Part shown: positions 28,384 to 36,025 of the stretch, piece by piece
Layout: the number at the start of each line of letters is the position of its first letter
Numbering within the stretch: position 1 is the stretch's first letter
Assembly (NCBI GenBank): GCA_945907045.1
Contig: CAMDSH010000003.1
Span: forward strand, 1 to 64,000
Direction: 5' to 3'
Source of the DNA: Rhizobium sp. Q54
GTDB taxonomy: Bacteria; Pseudomonadota; Alphaproteobacteria; Rhizobiales; Xanthobacteraceae
DNA: 64,000 nucleotides
Notes under the pieces: model-generated
Seen by the model: the letters and a program-made list of their open reading frames with translations, nothing else
What the model was told of the DNA's origin: nothing
Databases searched by the model: none
Translations under genes and position numbers: made by a program

Positions 28384-29289
28384 GTGAGCAAAAAAAGAAA
28401 AGAGGTCGTTAAGTCGATCGAGGAGGCCGCGGGCCTGATCAAGAGCGGTCAGACCGTCGCGATTGGCGGCTTCGGCGCCGACAATCATCCGATGGCGATT
28501 GTGCGCGAGATCATCCGCAAGGGGACGAAAGACCTCACCCTCGTCGCGTCAGCGACCGCGGGTCTGGAAATCGATCTTCTGATCGGCGCGGGCTGCGTCA
28601 AAAAACTCATCGCGCCATATGTCGGCCAGGAAATGTACTGCCCGATCGGCCACAATTTCCGCAAGTACGCGGAATCCGGCGAGATCGAGGTGATGGAGAC
28701 CAGCGAATACCTGCTTTACGCCGGCTTCTTTGCAGCCGCGTCGGGACAGGAATTCTTCGCCTGGCGCGGCGGCGTCGGCACCAGCATTCCGGAATTGAAC
28801 AAGACCATGGTCGAGTTCATCGATCCCATCGGCAAGACCAAGAAGATCATCGCCGTTCCACCGCTGCGTCCCGATTGGGCGATCATCCATGTCGGCTGGT
28901 CGGATGCTTACGGCAACGGCCAGCACCTCGGCGCGCGCTTTGGTGACCGCTGGATGGCGCGCGCGTCAAACCGCATCATGACGCAAACCGAGCGCGTCGT
29001 GCCGAATTCGGTGATCCGCAAGAACCCGTTCATGACGACGATTGCCTATGCCGACGTGGTGGTGGAAGCGCCGTACGGCGGGCATCCTTACGCCGCGCAC
29101 GGCTTCTACAAGGAAGACGTCGAGTTCATTCAGGACTACGTGAAGTGCAGCGAGGCCAACCGAAAGGGCGACTCCAAAACGTGGAACGAATATCTCAAGC
29201 GCCACGTCCAGGAGCACTACGCCTATCTGGAAACAGTCGGCATCAAGAAGCTGCTCAATCTTTACACGCATCCGATCGTGAGCTGGTAA
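28384..29289 (+). CDS. CoA-transferase-family alpha subunit, IpdA/GctA-like (copy 1)
   Basis: 301 residues with the class I CoA-transferase alpha fold (SGQTVAIGGFGADNHPMAIVREIIRKG, then ASATAGLEIDLLIGAGCVKKLI). Relatives are glutaconate CoA-transferase GctA and the steroid C-ring hydrolase subunit IpdA. The segment METSEYLLYAGFFAAASG...FFAWRGGVGTS aligns by eye with the IpdA stretch holding its catalytic Glu; Glu108 (or Glu105) is the candidate here. The start is GTG 28384 with CGAGGG six bases upstream. The adjacent beta gene lacks the CoA-transferase Glu, so the pair is better read as an IpdAB-type retro-Claisen hydrolase than as a transferase. Paralogue at 35093. Confidence 0.85.
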   Translation: MSKKRKEVVKSIEEAAGLIKSGQTVAIGGFGADNHPMAIVREIIRKGTKDLTLVASATAGLEIDLLIGAGCVKKLIAPYVGQEMYCPIGHNFRKYAESGEIEVMETSEYLLYAGFFAAASGQEFFAWRGGVGTSIPELNKTMVEFIDPIGKTKKIIAVPPLRPDWAIIHVGWSDAYGNGQHLGARFGDRWMARASNRIMTQTERVVPNSVIRKNPFMTTIAYADVVVEAPYGGHPYAAHGFYKEDVEFIQDYVKCSEANRKGDSKTWNEYLKRHVQEHYAYLETVGIKKLLNLYTHPIVSW

Positions 29290-29336
29290 CCCGCCCGACC
29301 ATCATCCGTTGATGAGAATTTAGAGGACTAAGAAAC

Positions 29337-30167
29337 ATGAGCGACTATTCCTGGAAGGAAATGATGGCGGTGGTGTTCTCGCGCGAGATCAAGGACACGG
29401 ACAAGATCACGTCCGGCGCGCACACCGAAATCTTCTTCGCCGCCACGATGCTGGCGCAGAAAACGCATGCTCCGAATCTCAAGCTGCAGCTTGGCGGGTC
29501 GGTGACCTTGTGCCAGGTGACCGACATCGAAGTGAGCGAGCTGCCGAAGACCTCGACCGGCTACGATCTGATCCGTTACGCAGAGTCGGTGCATGATCAT
29601 CCGGACACGTTCCTGTTTTACGGCGCGCCGGGCGGCAAGGATTATTACAAGGACGGCAGCGAGTTCCGTGACGTCAACCACTTCTGGTTTGCCGACAAAT
29701 TCTTCGTCGGCGGCATTCAGGCCGACAAGTGGGGCAACACCAACATGATCGGCCTTGGCACGAAGGACAAAATGACCTTCCGCGGCCCGGGCACCATCGG
29801 CATCAACGATATTGCCATTGGCGTGCGCGACACTTACGTGTTCCTGACGGCGCACGACAAGCGGCGTCTGGTCGACAAGGTCGACTTCATCTCGCATCCC
29901 GGCAAGAAAATCTGCCGTGAAAACGAGTTCTACGGCGGCGGTCCGAAATGGATCGTGACGCCGAAGTGCATCTTCGATTTCGACCCGGATACGCTCGAAG
30001 CCCGTTTGGCGATGACGTTCCCCGGCGTTACCGTAGAAGACGTAAAGGCCAATACCGGCTTCGAGGTGAAGACCGCGAAGAAGGTCGAAACGGTGCAGCC
30101 GCCGACCAAGGACGAGCTCGGGGCTCTGCGCAACGAGGTTGATAAGACGGGCGTTCTCCGGCACTGA
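29337..30167 (+). CDS. CoA-transferase-family beta subunit, IpdB-like (copy 1), catalytic Glu absent
   Basis: 276 residues. The opening EMMAVVFSREIKDTDKITSGAHTEIFFAATMLAQKTHAPNLKLQLGG follows the GctB/IpdB beta fold. In true CoA-transferases the strand after HAPNL ends in a catalytic Glu (Glu54 in Acidaminococcus GctB, context E-x-G). Here the residues are LQLGG (50-54) with no acid. IpdB also lacks this Glu and IpdAB opens a steroid ring by hydrolysis, so the same chemistry is likely. The C-terminal half (FRGPGTIGINDIAIGVRDTYVFLTAHDKRRLVDKVDFIS...GPKWIVTPKCIFDFD) is typical. It follows the alpha gene by 47 bases, with a GAGGA ribosome site. Paralogue at 32833. Confidence 0.85.
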   Translation: MSDYSWKEMMAVVFSREIKDTDKITSGAHTEIFFAATMLAQKTHAPNLKLQLGGSVTLCQVTDIEVSELPKTSTGYDLIRYAESVHDHPDTFLFYGAPGGKDYYKDGSEFRDVNHFWFADKFFVGGIQADKWGNTNMIGLGTKDKMTFRGPGTIGINDIAIGVRDTYVFLTAHDKRRLVDKVDFISHPGKKICRENEFYGGGPKWIVTPKCIFDFDPDTLEARLAMTFPGVTVEDVKANTGFEVKTAKKVETVQPPTKDELGALRNEVDKTGVLRH

Positions 30168-30223
30168 TCGCCGGAGAGCCTCATCGCCGTAGGACGAAAC
30201 GATAGCAACGGAAAAGGTGGCCC

Positions 30224-31696
30224 ATGAACAAGGTCGAAACGCAGACTGTCGCGAAATTCCAGCCTGAAACGTGGGGCGCCTTTATCAATGGCGAATTCGT
30301 TCCCTCGGTGAGCGGGAAAACATTCCCGACCTTCAATCCCGGAACCGGCGAGATTTGCGGACATCTTGCCGAGTGCGACGAGGAAGACATCGACCGTGCC
30401 GTGCGCGCGGCGCTCGCCGCTTTCCCGGCCTGGAAAAAGAAAACAGGGGCGGCGCGGGCAAAATCCCTAATGAAACTCGCGCAACTCGTCGAAGCACATG
30501 GCGCCAAGCTCGCCGAACTTGAATCAATCAACGCCGGCAAGCCGATCCGCGACTCCAAGGCGATCGATGCCGTGACCGCGATCGACGCGCTCGAATACTT
30601 CGCCGGCATGTGCACCAAGATTCAGGGCGACACCATTCCGGTGCCGGGTCCCTACATCAACATGACGCTGCGGGAGCCGCTCGGCGTCATCGGTGGCATC
30701 ATTCCGTGGAACTATCCGCTGCTGCAGGCGGTGTGGAAGATCGCGCCGGCAATCGCGGCGGGCAACACCGTCGTGCTCAAGCCGGCCGAGCAAGCCTGCC
30801 TCTCGGTCATGTATCTCGGCAAGCTGATCGCGGAAGCCGGCATTCCGGCGGGCGTCGTCAACATCGTGCCAGGCTACGGCCCGGTGGCGGGTCTTGCACT
30901 GGTGCAGCACCACATGGTCGCCAAGGTGATGTTTACCGGTAGCACCGAAACCGGCAAGCGCATCGCGGCGGAAGCTGCGAGCACGCTCAAGCCGATCGGG
31001 CTCGAACTCGGCGGCAAGAGCGCCGTCATCGTCTATGAAGACGCGCCGATCGATCAGGCCGCGTCAATCGCCGCCATGTCGATCTTCAGCAATCAGGGTC
31101 AGGTTTGCACCGCCGGCTCGCGCCTGTTCCTGCACGAAAAAATTCACGACAAGGTTCTGGAGAAAGTTATCGAGGCCGCGAAGAAAGTTCGCCTCGGCGA
31201 CCAGATGGATCCGGCGACCACCATGGGCCCGCTCATTTCCAAGAAGCAGAAAGACCGCGTGCTCGGTTACATCGCCAGCGGCAAGAGCGACGCCAAGATC
31301 GTCTACGGCGGCGACGAGCCGAAAGGTCTGGAGAAGGGCTTCTTCGTTGGACCGGCGATTTTCGATCAGGTGCAGAACTCGATGAAGATCGCGCGCGAGG
31401 AAATTTTCGGGCCGGTGCTCTCGGTACTCACCTTCAAGGAAGAAGCCGAGGCCATCGCGCTGGCGAATGATTGCGTCTACGGCCTCGCAGCGTCGGTCAT
31501 CACCCGCGACATCGGCCGCGCCATGCGGACGGCGCAAGCGTTTGAAGCCGGCAACGTGTGGGTCAACACCTGGGGCGCGGTAAGTTCGATGGCGCCCTAT
31601 GGCGGCTACAAGGGCAGCGGCTACGGCCGCGAAATGGGCTTCGCGGTCATGCGCGAAGTCACGCAAGAAAAGAGCCTGTGGGTGAACGTGCGCTAA
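30224..31696 (+). CDS. NAD(P)-dependent aldehyde dehydrogenase
   Basis: 490 residues, the full length for the ALDH superfamily. The general base Glu is in GLELGGKSAVIV, the nucleophilic Cys in NQGQVCTAGSRLF, the cofactor loop in FTGSTETGKRI, and the oxyanion Asn in IIPWNYPLLQAVWKIAPAIAAGNTVVLKPAEQ. The sequence is closest in feel to betaine- or aromatic-aldehyde dehydrogenases. It lies in the operon between the IpdB-like gene and the NMO-type gene, so it probably oxidises an aldehyde released in the pathway, for instance by a thiolase/aldolase step. A cofactor preference cannot be read off. Confidence 0.93.
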   Translation: MNKVETQTVAKFQPETWGAFINGEFVPSVSGKTFPTFNPGTGEICGHLAECDEEDIDRAVRAALAAFPAWKKKTGAARAKSLMKLAQLVEAHGAKLAELESINAGKPIRDSKAIDAVTAIDALEYFAGMCTKIQGDTIPVPGPYINMTLREPLGVIGGIIPWNYPLLQAVWKIAPAIAAGNTVVLKPAEQACLSVMYLGKLIAEAGIPAGVVNIVPGYGPVAGLALVQHHMVAKVMFTGSTETGKRIAAEAASTLKPIGLELGGKSAVIVYEDAPIDQAASIAAMSIFSNQGQVCTAGSRLFLHEKIHDKVLEKVIEAAKKVRLGDQMDPATTMGPLISKKQKDRVLGYIASGKSDAKIVYGGDEPKGLEKGFFVGPAIFDQVQNSMKIAREEIFGPVLSVLTFKEEAEAIALANDCVYGLAASVITRDIGRAMRTAQAFEAGNVWVNTWGAVSSMAPYGGYKGSGYGREMGFAVMREVTQEKSLWVNVR

Positions 31697-31715
31697 AGGC
31701 GCCGCGGACGCCGCC

Positions 31716-32711
31716 GTGCGCTCGCAGCTCTTTCGCACGCGCATTACCGATCTTTTCGGCATCCGTCATCCGATCCTCTGCGGAGGTTTGTTCTGGCTGG
31801 CGGATGCGCGTTACGTAGCGGCGGCGGTCAACGCCGGGAGCATGGGCTTCATGACAGCCCTGTCGTTTCCGGACGATCCGGAAGGTTTCCGCGCTGAAAT
31901 CCGAAAATGCCGCGCGCTCACCGGCGGCAAGCCGTTCGGCGTCAGCATCGCGTTCTCGGACCGGCCCGGCGTCAACGAACGGTTGACGCCCTATATCGAG
32001 ATCACCGCCGAGGAGAAGGTCGCGTTCGTCGAGACGTCGGGCGGAAATCCGGCGCAATTCGTCGGCGATCTGAAAGCCGCCGGGTGCGTCATCATCCATA
32101 AGGTGCCGGCTGTGCGCTATGCGCTCAGCGCGCAGAAATTGGGCGTCGATGCGATTACAGTCGTCGGTGGCGAGGCCGGCGGGCATCCTGGCGTCTACAT
32201 GGTCGGCAATATCGTGCAGGCCGCGCTCGCGGCCGATGCTGTTACTCTTCCGCTTGCGGTCGGCGGCGGAATGGGCACCGGCCGTCATCTCGTCACAGCG
32301 CTGGCGCTCGGGGCGGACGCCATGATGGTCGGCTCGCGCATGCTCACCGCCACCGAAATCTGGGGCCACGAGCGTTACAAGCAGCGCATGATCGAGGCCA
32401 ACGAGCTGGACAACCGCGTTGTCATGAAGGCGTTCCGCGCCAATCATCGCGTGCTGGATAATGCGACCGCGAAGGCGGTCGACGAACTGGAGAGTCGCGG
32501 CGAAAGAGATTTCGAAAAGTACCGCGATCTGGTCAGCGGAAAGCTCGTGCGGCGCGCTTACGAAACTGGCGACTGGTCGCAAGGGCTGATCGATCTTGGC
32601 CCGGCGGGCGTGTTCGCCCGCGAGATCAAACCGGTCGAGGAAATCATGGATCAGTTGATCGACGAAGCCGCTGCGGCGATAGGGCGCATCGAGACGTTGA
32701 CTGTCCCTTGA
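31716..32711 (+). CDS. Nitronate monooxygenase / FMN-dependent enoyl reductase family protein (IpdC-like)
   Basis: 331 residues of the FMN TIM-barrel family. Landmarks are GIRHPILCGGLFWLADARYVAAAVNAGSMGFM, the VGGEAGGHPGVYM loop and LPLAVGGGMGTGRHLVTALALGADAMMVGSRML (FMN phosphate binding). The active-site His of canonical nitronate monooxygenases in GGHxG is present as GGHPG. In Mycobacterium the relative IpdC (Rv3553) is encoded beside ipdAB and acts on a CoA ester, so an acyl-CoA redox role is likelier here than detoxification of nitronates (inference from context). The start is GTG 31716, 19 bases behind the aldehyde dehydrogenase; it is the last gene of the operon. Confidence 0.87.
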   Translation: MRSQLFRTRITDLFGIRHPILCGGLFWLADARYVAAAVNAGSMGFMTALSFPDDPEGFRAEIRKCRALTGGKPFGVSIAFSDRPGVNERLTPYIEITAEEKVAFVETSGGNPAQFVGDLKAAGCVIIHKVPAVRYALSAQKLGVDAITVVGGEAGGHPGVYMVGNIVQAALAADAVTLPLAVGGGMGTGRHLVTALALGADAMMVGSRMLTATEIWGHERYKQRMIEANELDNRVVMKAFRANHRVLDNATAKAVDELESRGERDFEKYRDLVSGKLVRRAYETGDWSQGLIDLGPAGVFAREIKPVEEIMDQLIDEAAAAIGRIETLTVP

Positions 32712-32770
32712 GCCGCCCAAAATCGCATGTGGATCTTTCACGCCGGGGTTCGCAATGTCCGGCCGCCGCC

Positions 32771-32807
32771 TTGACCCCGGTTTCATATTGTTATTTGATA
32801 ATATCAA
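32771..32807 (+). promoter_or_regulatory. Promoter with overlapping palindrome before cassette 2
   Basis: TTGACC (32771-32776) is a -35 candidate; TTTGAT (32794-32799) stands 17 bases further as a -10 candidate. The perfect palindrome TTGAT-AAT-ATCAA (32795-32807) overlaps the -10. The operon it precedes ends with padR, so autoregulation by PadR at this palindrome is plausible. CATATTGTT at 32784-32792 is shared with operator copy E but the rest of that element is not. Confidence 0.5.
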
Positions 32808-32832
32808 TAATGGATAACAACGGAAACGCCGC

Positions 32833-33681
32833 ATGACGACATCGCCTGCCGCTGCTCGAGGAAACGAGCCTGCCTGGAAGGAGCGCATGGCCATCGCGCT
32901 GGCGCGCGACATCGTCGATGGCGAGCGCATCATTTCCGGCGCGCACACCGAAATCTCGTTCGCGGCGGCGATGCTCGCGCAAAAAATGCATGCGCCGAAC
33001 ATCAAGCTGCAGCTCGGCGGCACGTGCTTTCTGGTCAACGTCACTGACCTGAAGGTGCAGCTTCCGAAGACCTCCACCGATTTTCGCATGTTGCGCTGGG
33101 CGGAGATCGCCTACGATCACATGGAAACATTCATGTACTTCGGCGCGCCAGGCGGACGGGCCTATTACAAGGGCGGCCGGCCGGCGACCAACAAGTATTT
33201 CGTCGGCGACAAGTTTTTCGCCGGCGGCATTCAGGTTGATGGCAACGGCAATGCGAACATGATCGGCCTCAAGGGTGAGGGCGGCAAGCGCTTCGGCTTC
33301 CGCGGTCCCGGTTCGATCGGAATTACCGATATCGTGACGGTGGCGACGCCGTATATCTTCGTGACCCATCACGACAAGCGCACGATGGTCGAGAAAGTCG
33401 ATTACGTTTCCATGCATGGGCCGAAAGGCTGGCGCGACAACAAATTCCCCGGCCACGGCCCGAAGTGGATCATTACGCCGCGCGCAATTTTTACTTTTGG
33501 CAAAGACGACCGCGCCCAGCTATCCGGCACGTTTGCCGGCACCAGCACTGAGTGGGTGCGCGAGAATACCGGGTTCTCGTTCGATCTCGCTTCCGATTTG
33601 AGCGAGATCGCCGAGCCGACGCGCGAGGAACTCGAAGTGCTTCGTACCGAAATCGATTCCGAGGGTGTGTTGCGGCACTGA
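32833..33681 (+). CDS. CoA-transferase-family beta subunit, IpdB-like (copy 2), catalytic Glu absent
   Basis: 282 residues, clearly paralogous to the protein at 29337 (shared ISGAHTEISFAAAMLAQK, HAPNIKLQLGG, FRGPGSIGITDI, THHDKRTMVEKVDYVS, GPKWIITPRAIFTF). As in copy 1 the transferase Glu position is replaced (LQLGG, residues 59-63). It is the first gene of a second operon: IpdB-like, thiolase, OB protein, IpdA-like, PadR. Its alpha partner is not adjacent but three genes downstream, so the order differs from cassette 1 and the two arose by an old duplication with rearrangement. A ring-opening hydrolase is inferred as for copy 1. Confidence 0.85.
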   Translation: MTTSPAAARGNEPAWKERMAIALARDIVDGERIISGAHTEISFAAAMLAQKMHAPNIKLQLGGTCFLVNVTDLKVQLPKTSTDFRMLRWAEIAYDHMETFMYFGAPGGRAYYKGGRPATNKYFVGDKFFAGGIQVDGNGNANMIGLKGEGGKRFGFRGPGSIGITDIVTVATPYIFVTHHDKRTMVEKVDYVSMHGPKGWRDNKFPGHGPKWIITPRAIFTFGKDDRAQLSGTFAGTSTEWVRENTGFSFDLASDLSEIAEPTREELEVLRTEIDSEGVLRH

Positions 33682-33702
33682 TCGTTCAGGCGAGGTTGCG
33701 TG

Positions 33703-34866
33703 ATGAGCGTTGAGGTTCACATCGCAGGCGTCGGCACGACGAAGTTTGGCGTGCTGCCGGGCCACACATTGCAGAGCCTCGCTGTCGAAGCAGCGCGCGC
33801 CGCGCTAGCGGATTCCAAAATTCCGGCGGACAAAATCGGTTGGGTGCTGGTCGGAAATTTCGTCGGCGGCATCATGACCGGGCAGGAACTGCTCGGGCCT
33901 ATCGTTGCCGCCGATCTCGGACTCTCCAACGTCGCGGCGATCAAGGTCGAAGCGGCCTGCGCCTCCAGCAGCGCCGCCGTGCGTATTGGCCACGATCTGG
34001 TCCGCGCCGGCGCGGAAGAAGCCGTGCTCGTCGTCGGCGTCGAACGGCTGACCGGCGCGCCGCGCGAGGCACTCACTTCGGCGATGACGGCCGCCATCGA
34101 TCAGGGCACCGAAGGCGGCAGCGGGCTCACGTTCCCCGCATTCTGGGGGCTGGTGATGGCCCGACACATGCATCTTTATGGCACCACGCGCGAGCAGGTC
34201 GCCGCCGTGACGGTGAAGAACCGCCAGTTCGGCATCACCAATCCGCTGGCGCAATATCAAAAGGCGATCACTCTGGAACAGGTGATGACGTCGCCGCCGA
34301 TCGCCGATCCGATCCTCCGCTTCGACTGTTGCCCCGGCACCGATGGCGCCGCCGCTGTGGTGCTCGCAAGCAAATCGCTGGCGCAGAAATACGGTTCGCC
34401 CTCTGTGCGCGTGGCGGCTTCCGTGCTGGTCAACGGGCCGGTCCGCATTACCGACTACAAGGACATCACGACGCACGACGGCACGGTCAATGCCGCGCGC
34501 CGCGCCTATGAGGCCGCGGGCGTTGGGCCGCAGGATATCGATGTCGCCGAATTGCACGACTGTTTCTCCATCGCGGAAATCGTCGATAGCGAGGATCTCG
34601 GTTTTTTCGCCAAAGGCGACGGTGGTCCGGCGGTGACCAGGCCCGCATCCGAGCGCAACACGAAGGTCGTCATCAATCCGAGCGGCGGGTTGCTCTCGAA
34701 AGGCCATCCGACCGGCGCGACCGGCTGCGGCCAGATCTACGAGATCGCCATGCAGCTTCGCGGCCGGCATCCGAACCAGGTCGCGCAGGCGCGCTGGGGC
34801 CTCACGCATAACGGCGGCGGCACCGCGGCAGCCGTCACCGTGCACATTCTGGAAGCGCTGAAATGA
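33703..34866 (+). CDS. SCP2-type thiolase, copy 2
   Basis: 387 residues from ATG 33703 (GTG 33700 just before it is also in frame). The nucleophile is Cys in KVEAACASSSAAV and the catalytic His is in GGLLSKGHPTGATGCGQI. The loop HDCFSIAEIVDSEDLGF marks the SCP2/lipid-transfer-type thiolases. It overlaps the next gene by ATGA; that gene encodes an OB-fold protein likely to be its partner, like the DUF35-thiolase pair at 26744-28352. It differs substantially from copy 1, so the two probably act on different intermediates. Confidence 0.92.
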   Translation: MSVEVHIAGVGTTKFGVLPGHTLQSLAVEAARAALADSKIPADKIGWVLVGNFVGGIMTGQELLGPIVAADLGLSNVAAIKVEAACASSSAAVRIGHDLVRAGAEEAVLVVGVERLTGAPREALTSAMTAAIDQGTEGGSGLTFPAFWGLVMARHMHLYGTTREQVAAVTVKNRQFGITNPLAQYQKAITLEQVMTSPPIADPILRFDCCPGTDGAAAVVLASKSLAQKYGSPSVRVAASVLVNGPVRITDYKDITTHDGTVNAARRAYEAAGVGPQDIDVAELHDCFSIAEIVDSEDLGFFAKGDGGPAVTRPASERNTKVVINPSGGLLSKGHPTGATGCGQIYEIAMQLRGRHPNQVAQARWGLTHNGGGTAAAVTVHILEALK

Positions 34867-35096
34867 CGCCTGGTCAATCGCTCACAGGCTCGGTTCAAAG
34901 CCACACGATCATCCGCGTGCCTGGCAAGGCGCACGCCGCGAAAGCGCCGTTCGTTCTGTTGCTGGTTCAGCTCGACGATGGACGGCGCGTGCTTGGGCAT
35001 TTCAGCGGCGCCGAGCCGCCCGCCATCGAATCCCGCGTGATGGCAAGCGGCGCCGATAACGAGACCCTGTCATTTGCACTTGAGGACAAGTCATGA
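34863..35096 (+). CDS. OB-fold-only DUF35-like protein without zinc ribbon
   Basis: 77 residues. The sequence LTGSVQSHTIIRVPGKAHAAKAPFVLLLVQLDDGRRVLGHFSG matches the OB half of DUF35 proteins (GxVxSxT...APFxxxxVxLDDG), but there are no cysteines and so no rubredoxin-like ribbon. It is joined to its neighbours on both sides by ATGA overlaps (thiolase before, IpdA-like after), so it is certainly expressed with them. Likely role: partner of thiolase copy 2. This reduced form is unusual compared with the complete protein at 26744. Confidence 0.75.
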   Translation: MTPGQSLTGSVQSHTIIRVPGKAHAAKAPFVLLLVQLDDGRRVLGHFSGAEPPAIESRVMASGADNETLSFALEDKS

Positions 35097-36025
35097 AGCT
35101 CGATCCGATTTCGAAAACCAACCGGCCCAAGCGCAAAGAGGTGCTCAAGGGCGAAGACGAGGCCGCGGCGCTCATCAAGGACGGCGACGTCGTCATCGTC
35201 GGCGGATTCGGAACGGTCAATCATCCAATGCCGATCATCCGCGCCCTCATTCGCCGCAAGGTTAAAAATCTCACGGTTATCGGCGCGGCCACCGCCGGTC
35301 TTGAAATTGATCTTCTTATTGGGGCGGGGTGCGTGAAGAAAGTGATCGCGCCTTATGTCGGCGCCGAACTGCATGCGCCGATCGGGCATTGTTTCCGCCG
35401 CGCGGCGGAAAACGAAGAGATCGAGGTTTATGAGACGACCGAATATTTGCTGTATTCGCAGCTTGATGCGGCGGCGCGCGGTCTTGGATTTTTGCCCTGG
35501 CGCGGCGGCGTCGGCACGTCGTTGCCGGTCCTCAACAAGGATTACGTGCCGTTCAACGACCCGATCAACGGCGAGCCTTATCTCGCCGTGCCTGCGCTGC
35601 ATGCCGATTGGGCCATCATCCACGTCGGTCAGGCTGACGTGTTCGGCAACGGCCAGCACGGCGGCGCGCGCTTCGGCGACCGTCTCCTCTCACGCGCGGC
35701 CGAACGGGTGATGCTGACCGCGGAGCGGATCGTTCCCAACAGCGAGATTCGCAAAAATCCCTGGGCGACGTCCATCGCTTACGCCGACGTTGTGATTGAG
35801 GCTCCCTATGGATCACACCCGTTCGCCAGCCACGGTTTTTATACCGAGGACGAGGACGGCATTCAGGAATACGTGACGGCCTCCATCGCCTATCGCAAAC
35901 GCGACATGAAGGCATGGAACGCCTACCTCGAAAAATGGATTACGAACGTGCCGAGTCACGGAGATTATCTCTCCAAGCTCAGCGCGGCCCGTCTCTCGAA
36001 GTTGCAAAATGCCGTTCATGCGTAA
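35093..36025 (+). CDS. CoA-transferase-family alpha subunit, IpdA/GctA-like (copy 2)
   Basis: 310 residues, a paralogue of the protein at 28384 (both share GAATAGLEIDLLIGAGCVKK or near, IGHCFRR/IGHNFRK, WRGGVGTS, LHADWAIIHVGQADVFGNGQHGGARFGDR and NSEIRKNPWATSIAYADVVIEAPYGSHPFASHGFY). The YETTEYLLYSQLDAAARG segment keeps the Glu that I align with the IpdA catalytic residue. It pairs with the beta subunit at 32833. The start overlaps the OB-protein stop, and its last 17 bases overlap padR. An IpdAB-type hydrolase is inferred. Confidence 0.85.
   Translation: MKLDPISKTNRPKRKEVLKGEDEAAALIKDGDVVIVGGFGTVNHPMPIIRALIRRKVKNLTVIGAATAGLEIDLLIGAGCVKKVIAPYVGAELHAPIGHCFRRAAENEEIEVYETTEYLLYSQLDAAARGLGFLPWRGGVGTSLPVLNKDYVPFNDPINGEPYLAVPALHADWAIIHVGQADVFGNGQHGGARFGDRLLSRAAERVMLTAERIVPNSEIRKNPWATSIAYADVVIEAPYGSHPFASHGFYTEDEDGIQEYVTASIAYRKRDMKAWNAYLEKWITNVPSHGDYLSKLSAARLSKLQNAVHA

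Noticed and set aside
27126-28442. Long minus-strand open frame (438 codons) opposite thiolase copy 1
   Set aside because: It is exactly antisense to a gene with clear catalytic motifs and is Arg/His-rich, as expected of antisense shadows in GC-rich coding DNA.
28384-30167. Plain reading of the alpha/beta pair as glutaconate or 3-oxoacid CoA-transferase
   Set aside because: The beta subunit lacks the catalytic Glu in the expected E-x-G position and the neighbours match the ipdABC set, so a hydrolase reading fits better.
31659-33089. Minus-strand open frame of 476 codons opposite the NMO-type gene and IpdB copy 2
   Set aside because: Antisense shadow; no recognisable domain and it crosses an obvious promoter region.
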